DNA of 64,000 bases from Candidatus Brocadia sinica JPN1 (GCF_000949635.1 NZ_BAFN01000001.1:2841673-2905672); one strand, 5' to 3'. Shown: positions 8,039 to 17,455, counted from the stretch's first letter. Numbers and translations: made by a program. The notes: generated from the letters alone by a model not told the origin.

Positions 8039-8317
8039 TGCAAAAAAGTAAAGAAGGAATGAAGATATAAAAGAAATTTTTTATGGAAAATCATGAAAAA
8101 TCTCTTTGATTTTTTAATCATTACAATAAACATAAGTGTTTGTGATTAAGCCTATTACGTAAATATTAATTCAGGATGCTCCAGTTTGCTCAAATTAATA
8201 AAAAGGCATGGTGTTTAATATTTTGATCATTAAGTGAATTAGTGGAATGTAATTTGTGCATTTCATAATACTACGAAAAAAGGCATCAGTTTAATTTTCA
8301 GAATAAGTTTTAGCGAA

Positions 8318-8412
8318 TGTTAAGAAAAAGGCGAGCCCTGAGCAATTAGGGGAAGCGAGTTAAAGGGTCTTTTACTTACAGGGATGTGGGATAGGAAAGA
8401 CAGCCTTACGGT
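8318..8412 (+). promoter_or_regulatory. Diverged GEMM-like RNA element, copy 2
   Basis: This follows copy 1 block by block: AAAAAGGCGAGCC (copy 1 AAAAAGGCAAACC), AGGGGAAGCGAG (copy 1 AGGGGGCGCAAAG), AAAGGGTCTTTTAC (copy 1 AAAGGGTCTTTAC), and AAAGACAGCCTTAC (copy 1 AAAGATAGCCTTAC). Several core ligand-contact bases differ, so it may bind another ligand or be decaying. It lies about 160 bases before the first OmcB-like gene. Confidence 0.6.
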
Positions 8413-8570
8413 TGAAGGTGTTTCATAAATAAATATTTTTTGCAGCAAGGTTTTATTATCAATAATCAAAAAGGCAATCCGTGTATCCGCATTAACCATG
8501 TATTTAGCTATAATTGAGATGCATTCGTGCTGAAGATCGTAAGACCCTTATTTTAGAAAAGGAGGATTAG

Positions 8571-10187
8571 ATGGGAGGGAAGAATAAGATGTATAAATCG
8601 TTATTTATTTCTGGCATTCTGGCATTTACTCTTTACGGGTGCGGAACTTTTAAATTTGAAACTGGTGTTGATCATGAGAAAGAGAAAGGGCCACACTATC
8701 ATGGACATGTTGAAGGGGAACCACCACCAAGGCATCTGCGTGGTCATGTTCATGAGCCAGAACCACCAAAATCAGACATGTGTGTTACAGATGGGGCGTA
8801 TCCCACAAATGACAAGGATTGTTGCAGTGTAGTTTATCTGCAAAAAATGGGGCCATGCTCTGGGCGTGTTGGTCAGGAATACTGTTATACGGTAAAAGCT
8901 ACTAACCTTACCAAGAGAAAAGTTAAAGATGTTGAAGTTGTTCAGACCCTTCCAAAGAATTTTGAGATAAAAAGTTCTGATCCTGAAATGGGAAGCGGAA
9001 GCGGCGGGGGTGTGGCAAAATGGTTCCTCGGAGAGCTTGGGCCTGAGGAGACGAAAGAAATTCATGTGTGCGGTGTTCCGACGCAAAGCGGAAATATGCC
9101 ATTCTGTACTGATGTGACATATAAATTACCGGAACTCTGTTTGGATCCGCTTATTACGGAACCGAAGGTGACTATTGCCAAGCGTGCACCATCTGAAGTT
9201 CTGCTCTGCGATATGATACCAGTGACTTTTGTGGTAACCAACACGGGTACAGGACTTGCGACCAATGTTAAGGTTCGGGAATCATTGCCACAAGGCCTGA
9301 AGGCTCAGGATGGTAAAACTGATGTAGAGTTAGACGTTGGCTCATTAAAACCTGGAGAGTCGAGAGAGGTAACATTAACGGTTCAGGCAGAAAAGACAGG
9401 TACGTTTAACAATAGTGCGACGGTAGTTGCAGAAGGTGGTTTAAGTGCAGAATCCAATACAACCACAACCACAGTAAAACAGCCGGTGCTTACGATCGCA
9501 AAAACCGGACCTGATAAGGTATTTTTGGGACGCAATATCAGTTACGATATTGTTGTAACGAATGAGGGTGATGGAGTGGCGGCTGCAACGATTATTGAGG
9601 ATGCTATACCTGCAAACACATCAGTTGCAAGCGCAACCGAAGGAGCTATGATGTCAGGTAGCATAGTCACATGGAATTTGGGAACCTTACAGCCGCAGGA
9701 TTCAAGGAAGGTTCGTGTGACTTTTACACCAAGAGATATTGGTGTAGTGAAAAACACGGCAACGGTAAAGGCTAACTGCGCTGAGGCAGTGTCCGCATCG
9801 GCATCCACTGAAGTATCGGGTATTGCTGCAATCCTGCTTGAAGTAATCGATGTGGAGGATCCAATTGAGGTAGGTGGTAACGAGACTTACGTAATTACAG
9901 TAACCAATCAGGGTTCTGAGACGGGTACTGGCATCAAGGTTACCTGCGTGCTTGAGGATACAATGCAATATGTATCTTCTTCTGGACCGACAAATGCGGC
10001 AGTCTCTGCGGACGGCAAGACGATAACCTTTGAATCTTTGCCAACCCTTGCATCAAAGGCAAAAGCAACTTGGAATGTTGTTGTTAAGGCATTAAGTGAA
10101 GGAGATACCCGTTTCAAAGTTACCATGAGTGAGGATTGCCTGACGAGACCTGTCGAAGAGACTGAGGCTACACACTTCTATAAGTAA
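8571..10187 (+). CDS. OmcB-like cysteine-rich DUF11-repeat surface lipoprotein, copy 1
   Basis: A 538-residue envelope protein. The start at 8571 follows AAAAGGAGGATTAG. The signal peptide ends in the lipobox region FTLYGC, so it is probably a lipoprotein. A His/Pro/Glu-rich stretch (HYHGHVEGEPPPRHLRGHVH) precedes four DUF11-type immunoglobulin-like repeats, each with a core such as VTFVVTNTG or ISYDIVVTNEG. The layout resembles chlamydial OmcB, a disulfide-crosslinked envelope protein. About 12 cysteines follow the lipobox, including a CC pair near residue 84, compatible with disulfide crosslinking. The structural role in the envelope is inferred. It is probably governed by the upstream GEMM elements. 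Confidence 0.85.
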   Translation: MGGKNKMYKSLFISGILAFTLYGCGTFKFETGVDHEKEKGPHYHGHVEGEPPPRHLRGHVHEPEPPKSDMCVTDGAYPTNDKDCCSVVYLQKMGPCSGRVGQEYCYTVKATNLTKRKVKDVEVVQTLPKNFEIKSSDPEMGSGSGGGVAKWFLGELGPEETKEIHVCGVPTQSGNMPFCTDVTYKLPELCLDPLITEPKVTIAKRAPSEVLLCDMIPVTFVVTNTGTGLATNVKVRESLPQGLKAQDGKTDVELDVGSLKPGESREVTLTVQAEKTGTFNNSATVVAEGGLSAESNTTTTTVKQPVLTIAKTGPDKVFLGRNISYDIVVTNEGDGVAAATIIEDAIPANTSVASATEGAMMSGSIVTWNLGTLQPQDSRKVRVTFTPRDIGVVKNTATVKANCAEAVSASASTEVSGIAAILLEVIDVEDPIEVGGNETYVITVTNQGSETGTGIKVTCVLEDTMQYVSSSGPTNAAVSADGKTITFESLPTLASKAKATWNVVVKALSEGDTRFKVTMSEDCLTRPVEETEATHFYK

Positions 10188-10304
10188 TGTTTATGAGTAA
10201 AGTACTGAATTCAAATCACGGACTTATCAGATAGGGTGGTTTGAACTGAAATGAAGTTTGAGTCTCCATGATGTGTAGTTACGAAATTCAGTAAATTATT
10301 TAAG

Positions 10305-10347
10305 GAAAGCCGGGGCGCTTTACTGTCGCACCGGCTTTCTTTTTTTG
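10305..10347 (+). terminator. Intrinsic terminator after OmcB-like copy 1
   Basis: Stem GAAAGCCGG (10305-10313) with CCGGCTTTC (10331-10339) and an 8-base T-run. It separates the two paralogues, so copy 2 is either read through or has its own promoter. Confidence 0.9.
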
Positions 10348-10406
10348 TAAAAGTATGAGTTTCTATTTTTCATAGGTGCTCAATAAGCCTTCGAAAGGAG
10401 TAAAGT

Positions 10407-12008
10407 ATGGGTTACTGGAAAAGATGTTATACGTTGTTGCTTTTGATTCTCATGGGCACGTCTTGTATGTATGGTTGTCGTTATCAAGAAGGTGCTTTTA
10501 TACATGATAAACCGCCGTATTACCACGGGCATGTAGAGAATGAACCAGGATACAGACATGAAAGCATGCATCAACGCGGTGAGACAAAAGCGGTTTATGA
10601 AACAAGTGAAACTGATAAAATATTTTCTACAAGCAGGAAAGAGTATGGAGTTGTTTCTATAGAAAAGGATGCGCCCGCTGAAATCCAGGTTGGTAAATTA
10701 TTTAATTATACCATTAAAATTACTAATCATACTGGCGAAAAAATAAAAAATGTTGAAGTCACCGAGACTTTTTCCCATAAGTATGATCTAAGAGGTTCTA
10801 TTCCAAAGGTGGAGAAGGAGGCCAGAGAGGGCATGGCAAAATGGTCTATAGGAGATTTAAATCCGGCAGAGACGAAGACAATACGGATTACCGGCGTGCC
10901 CCTGGAAACCGGGGATGTGCCGTTTTGTACAGATGTGGCATATAACTTACCGCCACTTTGTAATATAACAAATGCCGTGGAACCAAAATTAACTATTGCC
11001 AAGAGCGCTCCGAAAGAGGTTTTGCTTTGTGATACAATACCAATAAACCTGGTGGTAACAAATACGGGCACGGGTGTTGCGCAAAATTTGCAGATAAAAG
11101 ATTCGTTAGCTCCCGGATTGAGGACGGTGGATGGTAAAAATGACATAGTTCAGGAAATTGGTATTTTAAAGCCGGGAGAATCGAGAGAAATTGCCTTGTC
11201 TGTTAAGGCAGACAAAACAGGAAAGTTTAGTAACACCGCAACAGTTGTTGCTGAAGGTGGGTTGCGTGCAGAATCTAATACTGTCACGACTATTGTAAAG
11301 CAACCGTTACTTACTATCAGAAAAAGAGGGCCAGAAAGGATTTATACAGGCCGAAATATTACTTACAATATTGATGTAAGCAATAAAGGTGATGGGCCTG
11401 CGGCATCAGCAATCATTGAAGATATAATACCGGGGAATGCTTCCTTTGTAAGTGCTAGCCAAGGTGGTATATTCGCTGGTAATACCGTAACATGGAATTT
11501 GGGAACCTTGCAGCCACGAGATTCAAGAAAAGTTAGTGTGACTCTGAAGGATAAGGGGCTTGGTGTAGTAAAAAATATTGCTACCGTTAAGGCTGTCTGT
11601 GCAGCGCCAGTTTCGGCGTCAGCAACCACGCAAGTGTTGGGTATTGCTGCAATCCTGCTTGAGGTAATCGATGTAGAAGACCCAATCGAGGTTGGTGATA
11701 ACGAGACTTATGTAATTACGGTAACCAATCAGGGTTCTGAGACAGGAACTAATATAAAGGTTGTTTGTATGCTAGAGGATACAATGCAATATGTCTCATC
11801 GTCTGGTCCTACAACCGGAACAGTCTCTGTTGATGGCAAGACGGTAACCTTTGATCCATTACCTACTCTCGCATCAAAGGCAAACACATCATGGAAAGTC
11901 GTTGTTAAGGCATTAGATACCGGGGATGTTCGCTTTAAAGTTAATATGATTGAGGATTGTCTGAAAAGGCCAGTTGAAGAGACTGAGGCGACAAACTTCT
12001 ATAAATAG
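10407..12008 (+). CDS. OmcB-like DUF11-repeat surface lipoprotein, copy 2
   Basis: A 533-residue tandem paralogue of the preceding gene. The start is set by GAAAGGAGTAAAGT. The lipobox region is SCMYGC, followed by the same PPYYHGHVENEP-type histidine-rich segment and four DUF11 repeats. The last repeat is almost identical to copy 1 (shared GIAAILLEVIDVEDPIEV and RPVEETEAT), whereas the first repeat has diverged and lost the cysteines: only about 6 remain after the lipobox, against about 12 in copy 1. Similar envelope role, but probably a different crosslinking capacity. It arose by tandem duplication. Confidence 0.85.
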   Translation: MGYWKRCYTLLLLILMGTSCMYGCRYQEGAFIHDKPPYYHGHVENEPGYRHESMHQRGETKAVYETSETDKIFSTSRKEYGVVSIEKDAPAEIQVGKLFNYTIKITNHTGEKIKNVEVTETFSHKYDLRGSIPKVEKEAREGMAKWSIGDLNPAETKTIRITGVPLETGDVPFCTDVAYNLPPLCNITNAVEPKLTIAKSAPKEVLLCDTIPINLVVTNTGTGVAQNLQIKDSLAPGLRTVDGKNDIVQEIGILKPGESREIALSVKADKTGKFSNTATVVAEGGLRAESNTVTTIVKQPLLTIRKRGPERIYTGRNITYNIDVSNKGDGPAASAIIEDIIPGNASFVSASQGGIFAGNTVTWNLGTLQPRDSRKVSVTLKDKGLGVVKNIATVKAVCAAPVSASATTQVLGIAAILLEVIDVEDPIEVGDNETYVITVTNQGSETGTNIKVVCMLEDTMQYVSSSGPTTGTVSVDGKTVTFDPLPTLASKANTSWKVVVKALDTGDVRFKVNMIEDCLKRPVEETEATNFYK

Positions 12009-12126
12009 TGGTGTTTTAATAATTAGTACTGGAAAAGTTTATCAAATCAGCAAAGATGGGGAGATTAGAGGTATGAAATCAAATCTACTCAGAAGGTTAA
12101 TGTTAAGATGAAACATAGATTATAGC

Positions 12127-12156
12127 TTGACATAAATAATATTCATTAGCTATAAT
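12127..12156 (+). promoter_or_regulatory. Sigma-70-type promoter for the RIC operon
   Basis: TTGACA (12127-12132), an 18-base spacer and TATAAT (12151-12156), about 65 bases before the RIC start. Confidence 0.65.
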
Positions 12157-12221
12157 TTTAACTAAATTAGGAGTTTAATTTTAATTATTACTAAAAAACC
12201 ATCAATAGAAGGAGGGTATTT

Positions 12222-13019
12222 TTGGACAATGTGTTAAACAAAGAAATAAAGAATATCATCGAAGCCTGCCCGGAAGTTGGTCGTATTCTGGATGAATATG
12301 GGATTGGCTGTGTTCCCTGTTCAGTCGGGAGTTGTCTTCTGAAGGATATTGTAGGGATCCATAATCTCGATCCGGAGCAAGAAGCTACCTTGATGTACAG
12401 AATAGAAAAAGCTATTTATCCGGATAGGAATGTTTCCAAACCTGTAGTGGATACGACCAAAAAATCATCTCCAAAAAAAATCAGTTATTCTCCGCCTGTT
12501 AAAAAGCTCGTTGATGAACATGTATTGATCAAACGGCTCTTGGCCTTAATTCCAGTAATTGTTGATTATGTCGAGAGCAGTATTAAGGTGGATAAGGAAC
12601 TGATTTTAAGCTGTGTTGATTTTATTCGCACGTATGCTGACAAATATCATCATATGAAGGAAGAAGATATATTGTTTAAATACGTTGACGAAAAAGCAGA
12701 GATTATCCTGATCATGTATAAAGACCATGATACGGGAAGGGGTCATATCAGGCAGGTTGTTGAGGGTGCTGAAAAAGGGAATAAAGCCCAGATCAGGGAA
12801 CATCTCCTTGGTTACAGGGATTTATTAACGCAGCACATCAAAAAAGAGGATGAAATTCTTTATCCGTGGATTGACCGGCAGTTATCCACGACCCAAGTCG
12901 GTGAAATGTTCCGCAAGTGTAATGATGCAGACGCCTCGGTAGGCGACGAACTGCCAAGAAAGTATGAAAAGTTAATTGCTGAATTAGAAGAAAAATTTTT
13001 ACAGGAGGTTACAAAATGA
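12222..13019 (+). CDS. ric: Iron-sulfur cluster repair di-iron protein (RIC/YtfE/ScdA family)
   Basis: A 265-residue protein that in characterised relatives repairs [Fe-S] clusters damaged by nitric oxide or oxidants. The TTG start at 12222 is supported by GAAGGAGGGTATTT just upstream. The N-terminal DUF542/DUF1858-like segment (residues 8-50) contains CPEVGRILDEYGIGCVPC. The hemerythrin-like four-helix domain has the di-iron ligand pattern DEHVLIKRL, YHHMKEEDILF, HDTGRGHI and QHIKKEDEILYPW. It overlaps the next gene by 4 bases (ATGA), so they form an operon. NO exposure is expected in a nitrogen-cycling anaerobe, which would explain its presence. Confidence 0.88.
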   Translation: MDNVLNKEIKNIIEACPEVGRILDEYGIGCVPCSVGSCLLKDIVGIHNLDPEQEATLMYRIEKAIYPDRNVSKPVVDTTKKSSPKKISYSPPVKKLVDEHVLIKRLLALIPVIVDYVESSIKVDKELILSCVDFIRTYADKYHHMKEEDILFKYVDEKAEIILIMYKDHDTGRGHIRQVVEGAEKGNKAQIREHLLGYRDLLTQHIKKEDEILYPWIDRQLSTTQVGEMFRKCNDADASVGDELPRKYEKLIAELEEKFLQEVTK

Positions 13020-13477
13020 GTGGATGCCCAGGATCAAGAACAATCGATTTTAGCGAAAAGGCGAATCAAGAGGGTAGCGAAACAGGAAAACGCCCTTCTC
13101 AACTAAGACAATGGCCAATACAGATGCATTTAGTTTCTCCGCAAGCACCCTATTTTCAGGGTAAAGATGTATTACTAGCGGCAGACTGTACGGCTTTTGC
13201 GCTCGGTGATTTTCATAAAGATTATCTGAAAGGAAAGAGTGTCGGAATCGCCTGTCCGAAACTGGATTCAGACCAGGAAGTCTATATTGAGAAGATTAAA
13301 TCATTGATTGATGACGCAAAGATTAACACCCTGACTGTTATAATTATGCAGGTTCCATGCTGTTTTGGTTTGGCCCAAATTGCCAAGGAAGGCGCCGAAA
13401 AGGCCTCTCGTAAGATACCGGTGAAACAGGTAGTTGTCGGACTGGAAGGCAATATTTTATCCGAAGAGTGGATTTAA
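13016..13477 (+). CDS. Cysteine-containing partner of RIC, Fe-S oxidoreductase C-terminal-like
   Basis: A 153-residue protein starting MSGCPGSRTIDF, the sequence that in longer relatives follows an N-terminal 4Fe-4S ferredoxin domain; here that domain is absent. Further cysteines lie in DCTAF, ACPKLD and the pair VPCCFGLAQ. The conserved block RQWPIQMHLVSPQAPYF is characteristic of this family, often found near hybrid-cluster proteins and nitrosative-stress genes. It is translationally coupled to RIC and probably works with it. The biochemical activity is unknown. Confidence 0.7.
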   Translation: MSGCPGSRTIDFSEKANQEGSETGKRPSQLRQWPIQMHLVSPQAPYFQGKDVLLAADCTAFALGDFHKDYLKGKSVGIACPKLDSDQEVYIEKIKSLIDDAKINTLTVIIMQVPCCFGLAQIAKEGAEKASRKIPVKQVVVGLEGNILSEEWI

Positions 13478-13502
13478 GACCATACGAATGCCCTGTTGAA
13501 TC

Positions 13503-13546
13503 AAAAATTCCCTGGGGAGATTAAATCTCTTCCAGGGAATTTTTTT
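13503..13546 (+). terminator. Intrinsic terminator after the RIC operon
   Basis: Stem AATTCCCTGG (13506-13515) with CCAGGGAATT (13532-13541), flanked by an A-run and a T-run, so it could also act on the opposite strand. Confidence 0.9.
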
Positions 13547-13596
13547 GTAGTTATTCGTTTCCAGAGAATAGCAATTGATTGAACCTGTCCCTCTGT

Positions 13597-14154
13597 CTAT
13601 TGTTTCATTCCCCGGAAGATAAGTCGTTGGGCCCTTGTGCTCTCTCCCCGCATGAGATCTATAATTATTTCAGCGCCTCTCCCCTGAAACTCGTAGACTA
13701 ATTTTCCACCGTCCTCTGCTGAATAACTATTGTACAAAATCCTTCCACAAACAGGATTGCCATCAAGGCCTGCAGCAATGATCTTTAAGGGCAAGCAACA
13801 GGCAGCTTGAAATACAAGGGTATTGTCAAATACGAAAAGGCGTGTGTAATGCGGTCTTCGTATGCCTTTCTGCCTCTTACTGTCATCTGAAGTTTGTCTG
13901 GAATGGATATCTGCGTTGCCAGGTTGGGTTTCGATCATATACTTTTCATCGGCATTGGCGATATCTTTCAATGACCGATTTACATCCACCCCTGCAAGCT
14001 TAATAAGTGTTTCTGCATCTTTTGCATCCTGCGCAATACTATCTGGTGATGTCTGATTTTCTGCCCTGTTCCTTCGACTCAATACTTTTGGCGAGGCACG
14101 ATCGACCAAAGGAAGTTTCTCATATGATATATTTACGGAACTTATGAATATCAT
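13597..14154 (-). CDS. Hypothetical protein, 185 residues
   Basis: Not recognised. The predicted protein is soluble, with a polar middle (residues about 35-105) and a more ordered C-terminal half with alternating hydrophobic residues (RLFVFDNTLVFQAACCLPL, then KLVYEFQGRGAEIIIDLMRGE). There is no signal peptide or membrane segment. No clear ribosome-binding site precedes the ATG, but GGATATAATAC just upstream looks like a -10 element. It lies downstream of, and in the same direction as, the large helical protein gene. Confidence 0.55.
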   Translation of the reverse strand: MIFISSVNISYEKLPLVDRASPKVLSRRNRAENQTSPDSIAQDAKDAETLIKLAGVDVNRSLKDIANADEKYMIETQPGNADIHSRQTSDDSKRQKGIRRPHYTRLFVFDNTLVFQAACCLPLKIIAAGLDGNPVCGRILYNSYSAEDGGKLVYEFQGRGAEIIIDLMRGESTRAQRLIFRGMKQ

Positions 14155-14215
14155 TTTCTTACAGAAGTATTATATCCACCCTGAATGATTATCGTTATGG
14201 TGAAAAGAGGAGAGA

Positions 14216-16771
14216 TTAACTTATATGTAAATGAGGCGATGCCTTATCCTGACGTTGATATTCTCTGATAATCGTTTTTTTGTCAATTTCTTTCATTAAA
14301 ACTTCGATGTCTTCCTGCTTTGGTTCCTTAAAAGTTTCTCCTACCTGGTAATGAAATATCGTGCTTACACTTTCCTTAAACATATCCTCTGTTGATTTAG
14401 GCAAGTCTATCAACCTGACATCGATATTGCTTAATAAATAGGTTATCTGATCAAAAAGAACACTGGTTGCAACCCCTGAATGAATAAAAGAATGCCGATA
14501 TAAATTGTTTTCGATATCATGCATAAATCCATCGATTTGAGCAATTTGGTTTTGTAAAAGGAGAATTGCTTTTTCTAAATTTTTTCTCGCTAATTGGGAA
14601 CTTTTTAAATAGTTGATATGAATATCCGGTTCCCTGGATATCTTCTGATCCTTATTCCTAGTGTACGATGAAATAAGGTCGTCAATGCCTTTGACTTCAC
14701 CGATTAATTGATCGAACTTTTTTTCTATGGCTTCAAACTCCGATATATTTTTATAATAACAGGTATCTTTCAGTTCTTCATGGAAGTTTACGATCTGTGT
14801 CAGAAAATCCTCCAATTCCTTTGCGCTATATGAACAAAACGCAATTTCATTTTTAAAGGTATCGATTTTTCTGATTTGGGCACCTTTTTCAATAATATTT
14901 TGAAGGCCTGTTTTTATGTCCATAATAGTTCTAAAAACGGGATTTTGATTTAGTTTCAATAGAATAGTGGTAGCAGATTTATTTTTGCTTATAATAAAAT
15001 CTTCCAGGGAATGAATCTTGTTTATAATTTCCGGATAGGCGCTTTCCTTTAATGGCTTATCAAACAGAAGTTGTTGTAAGTCCTTTACTATTCTCCGAAC
15101 AAATTCTTGTTCCCTTGAAGTTTCTAATAATCCCCAGTCACTGAGTTCTTTATACAGAATTTCAAATTTGTTTGATCTTGTAAAAATCGCATCAAACGGA
15201 TCCTGTAAATCTTTTTTTGTCTCGACAGTCTTAATTAATTCCTTGAGTTGGTCAAGGATATCAGACAAATTGGTTAGCAGGGGCACGCACCTTCTCGCTT
15301 CCAAGAAGGCATCCCTGGCGCTAACAGTCTTTAACTTAGATAACCTTTCCAAATTTTCATTCAATTTAATTATGAGTTTTTGAACGTCCTCTTCCTGGCC
15401 TGTTTTTAAAGCTTGATCCTGCCGAAAAACTGGTTTTGTGGAGATCTCGATTGTTGCAGAAAAAATTGACCCGATGCATTTTTTGACAATTGCTCCAAAT
15501 TTCTTTGATGACTTTTCTGTATGATTAATCACATCTTGGATGCCGCCTGCTGTTTTGGGGTTCGTACTACGTATCGTCAAAAAATCCAGGTATGCAAGCA
15601 ACTTGCTAAAGGAATTCAATAGTTCCTGGTAATCACTTTGCAACAACGGATGATTCGAAACTATTTGCAGCTTCTTCAGTTCATTATAATTTGCCGTTAA
15701 ATTTTCCTGCTCGCTATGAATATCTGATTTGTGTTTTGATAATTTTTTCGTTAACTTGGCAATAAACTTTTCAATGCAGTTTGCATAAGTTAAAAAGAGG
15801 TTGTATTCTTCCAGGAGCTTAAATTGATCATTCAGTCTGTTTGCCGCTGAGTAGATATAACCTGTATAAGCCGGGATAGCCTTCCAGTTGTTCTTTTCTA
15901 TGATATGCTCAAGCCGCATCAAATCTAGGAATAAACTTTCATTAGACAATAACGGATTATCCCTTGAGGCTATGTGATTAAAAATGTCGGCGAAGAAACC
16001 TAGATCATCAATCTTTTCCTCAACCATTTTAATGTCATTTTCCTGGAAATTAAGGATTCTTAATTTTAAATAATGTTGCTCTAAATCCAGCTTGAGGATC
16101 AAAGAAATAAAATGGAGATTTAAATAAATCTCTTTCAATCCCGTAGTCGTAAAGACCTTGTTCTTCGTTTCAATTTTATTGAATCTGAGTTCCCTGCCAA
16201 TTTTTTCTGAAGTTAAGGGTAATCCATTGAAAACTAAATAATCACCCAGCCTTCCTGTATATTTTTCATGAGATTCTGCGTGGGTAATATAGTTGCGGTG
16301 AGTATAATCCGGTGTGAAATCGTCCAGTTGGCTTTGTTCTTCTTCGTCAATAATCAATAAATTACTTGCATCCTTTGCAATTCCCGTTTTACAGTGCAAC
16401 ACAATATGGGGTTTTGAAAGGTATTGAACAAGGGACTCAACCTCTGAAAGGGTTGCGGTCATTTTCGCTTCTACAAAACCTTGTTCTTTAAAGGTATTGA
16501 TACTGCCGATTTCGCCTTTAATAAAGAGGCGTTTGGAAATAATTTTAAGGGTTTTCTCAAAAGAAGCACCAATGACCTGCCCCTTAAATCTAACGACAAA
16601 AGATTTTCTCGGCTCTTTAACCACCCGATCTTTTATTTTTTCCTGTATTTCGAGTATTTGGGCACGGATAATTTCAGAAGTGTGGTATTTCTTTTTTAAC
16701 AGATCATACAAATAATTTTTAGCTGTAGAGATTTGTGTTTTCATAATCCACAATGTAATAAAACTTTCCAT
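14216..16771 (-). CDS. Large helical, coiled-coil-rich protein of unknown function
   Basis: About 850 residues with no recognised domain. It is rich in Lys, Glu, Leu, Ile and Asn with long amphipathic stretches (for example LTKKLSKHKSDIHSEQENL and VQKLIIKLNENLERLSKL), so it is probably mostly helical or coiled coil; no membrane segment or signal peptide is obvious. The first ~170 residues look more globular (FVVRFKGQVIGASFEKTLKI). The extended reading frame starts with TTG at 16780; the ATG at 16771 or at 16744 is more likely, and neither has a strong ribosome-binding site. It follows a lipoprotein gene by under 30 bases, so the two are probably co-transcribed. Confidence 0.75.
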   Translation of the reverse strand: MESFITLWIMKTQISTAKNYLYDLLKKKYHTSEIIRAQILEIQEKIKDRVVKEPRKSFVVRFKGQVIGASFEKTLKIISKRLFIKGEIGSINTFKEQGFVEAKMTATLSEVESLVQYLSKPHIVLHCKTGIAKDASNLLIIDEEEQSQLDDFTPDYTHRNYITHAESHEKYTGRLGDYLVFNGLPLTSEKIGRELRFNKIETKNKVFTTTGLKEIYLNLHFISLILKLDLEQHYLKLRILNFQENDIKMVEEKIDDLGFFADIFNHIASRDNPLLSNESLFLDLMRLEHIIEKNNWKAIPAYTGYIYSAANRLNDQFKLLEEYNLFLTYANCIEKFIAKLTKKLSKHKSDIHSEQENLTANYNELKKLQIVSNHPLLQSDYQELLNSFSKLLAYLDFLTIRSTNPKTAGGIQDVINHTEKSSKKFGAIVKKCIGSIFSATIEISTKPVFRQDQALKTGQEEDVQKLIIKLNENLERLSKLKTVSARDAFLEARRCVPLLTNLSDILDQLKELIKTVETKKDLQDPFDAIFTRSNKFEILYKELSDWGLLETSREQEFVRRIVKDLQQLLFDKPLKESAYPEIINKIHSLEDFIISKNKSATTILLKLNQNPVFRTIMDIKTGLQNIIEKGAQIRKIDTFKNEIAFCSYSAKELEDFLTQIVNFHEELKDTCYYKNISEFEAIEKKFDQLIGEVKGIDDLISSYTRNKDQKISREPDIHINYLKSSQLARKNLEKAILLLQNQIAQIDGFMHDIENNLYRHSFIHSGVATSVLFDQITYLLSNIDVRLIDLPKSTEDMFKESVSTIFHYQVGETFKEPKQEDIEVLMKEIDKKTIIREYQRQDKASPHLHIS

Positions 16772-16798
16772 AACTGTCAAAATAATTTTGAATATTTT

Positions 16799-17455
16799 TC
16801 ATGGAATATCCGTTTCTATTTGTTCCCTGGATGCAATCAATCTTTGTGCAAGTTTAAAGACAATCTTTTCGATTGAATCTTCAACGGCAGGACCATATTT
16901 GGGCCCTGCAGTTTTCCACCATCCTCCTTCTGTTTCGAAATCGATTAAATCCAGATTCTTTCCCTCCGCAATGAACTCATCTTCAAATATCTTATTGAGG
17001 TTTTTACCTGACAAAGAGGCCTGGATCGATAGATAATGTTTCCCAATGGCCCTCCAAGCTGATTCTTCAACAATCAAGTCCAACTCTGATTCCTTCAGCT
17101 GTACAGTCAGCACCACATCTAATCCTGTTTTTTCAATCAATTCACGGTTGGGTAATTCGTTAAGAATAGTAACTTTGTCAAACACCATCTTTGTCATTTC
17201 TTCTATGCTTCTGGCCAGAGGTTCCCCTATTGGAAATACATAGTGGTGTATTCCCACAATCATGCTTGTTTGCCATTCTTCCTGATTGAAATGACGAAGC
17301 GAAGGTTCAATAAAGAGCCCTGCATGGCATGGAATTGACTGCATTGCTTTATATCGTTTATCCAGCATTGGTACAATCGATACCTTCTTCCCTCTGCTAT
17401 TCGCGCAACCCGTAACGAGAAGGAACATCAAAATAAATACTATTACCTTTTTCAT
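16799..17455 (-). CDS. Predicted lipoprotein of unknown function
   Basis: 218 residues with a signal peptide and lipobox (FLLVTGCANS, cysteine near residue 17). The mature part alternates strands and helices and carries a segment like VVLTVQLKESELDL that recalls periplasmic lipoproteins of the GNA1162/YajG type, but no family can be assigned with certainty. It lies immediately upstream of the large helical protein gene on the same strand; the pair may connect an outer-membrane lipoprotein with an intracellular or periplasmic scaffold. That connection is inference from position only. Confidence 0.75.
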   Translation of the reverse strand: MKKVIVFILMFLLVTGCANSRGKKVSIVPMLDKRYKAMQSIPCHAGLFIEPSLRHFNQEEWQTSMIVGIHHYVFPIGEPLARSIEEMTKMVFDKVTILNELPNRELIEKTGLDVVLTVQLKESELDLIVEESAWRAIGKHYLSIQASLSGKNLNKIFEDEFIAEGKNLDLIDFETEGGWWKTAGPKYGPAVEDSIEKIVFKLAQRLIASREQIETDIP

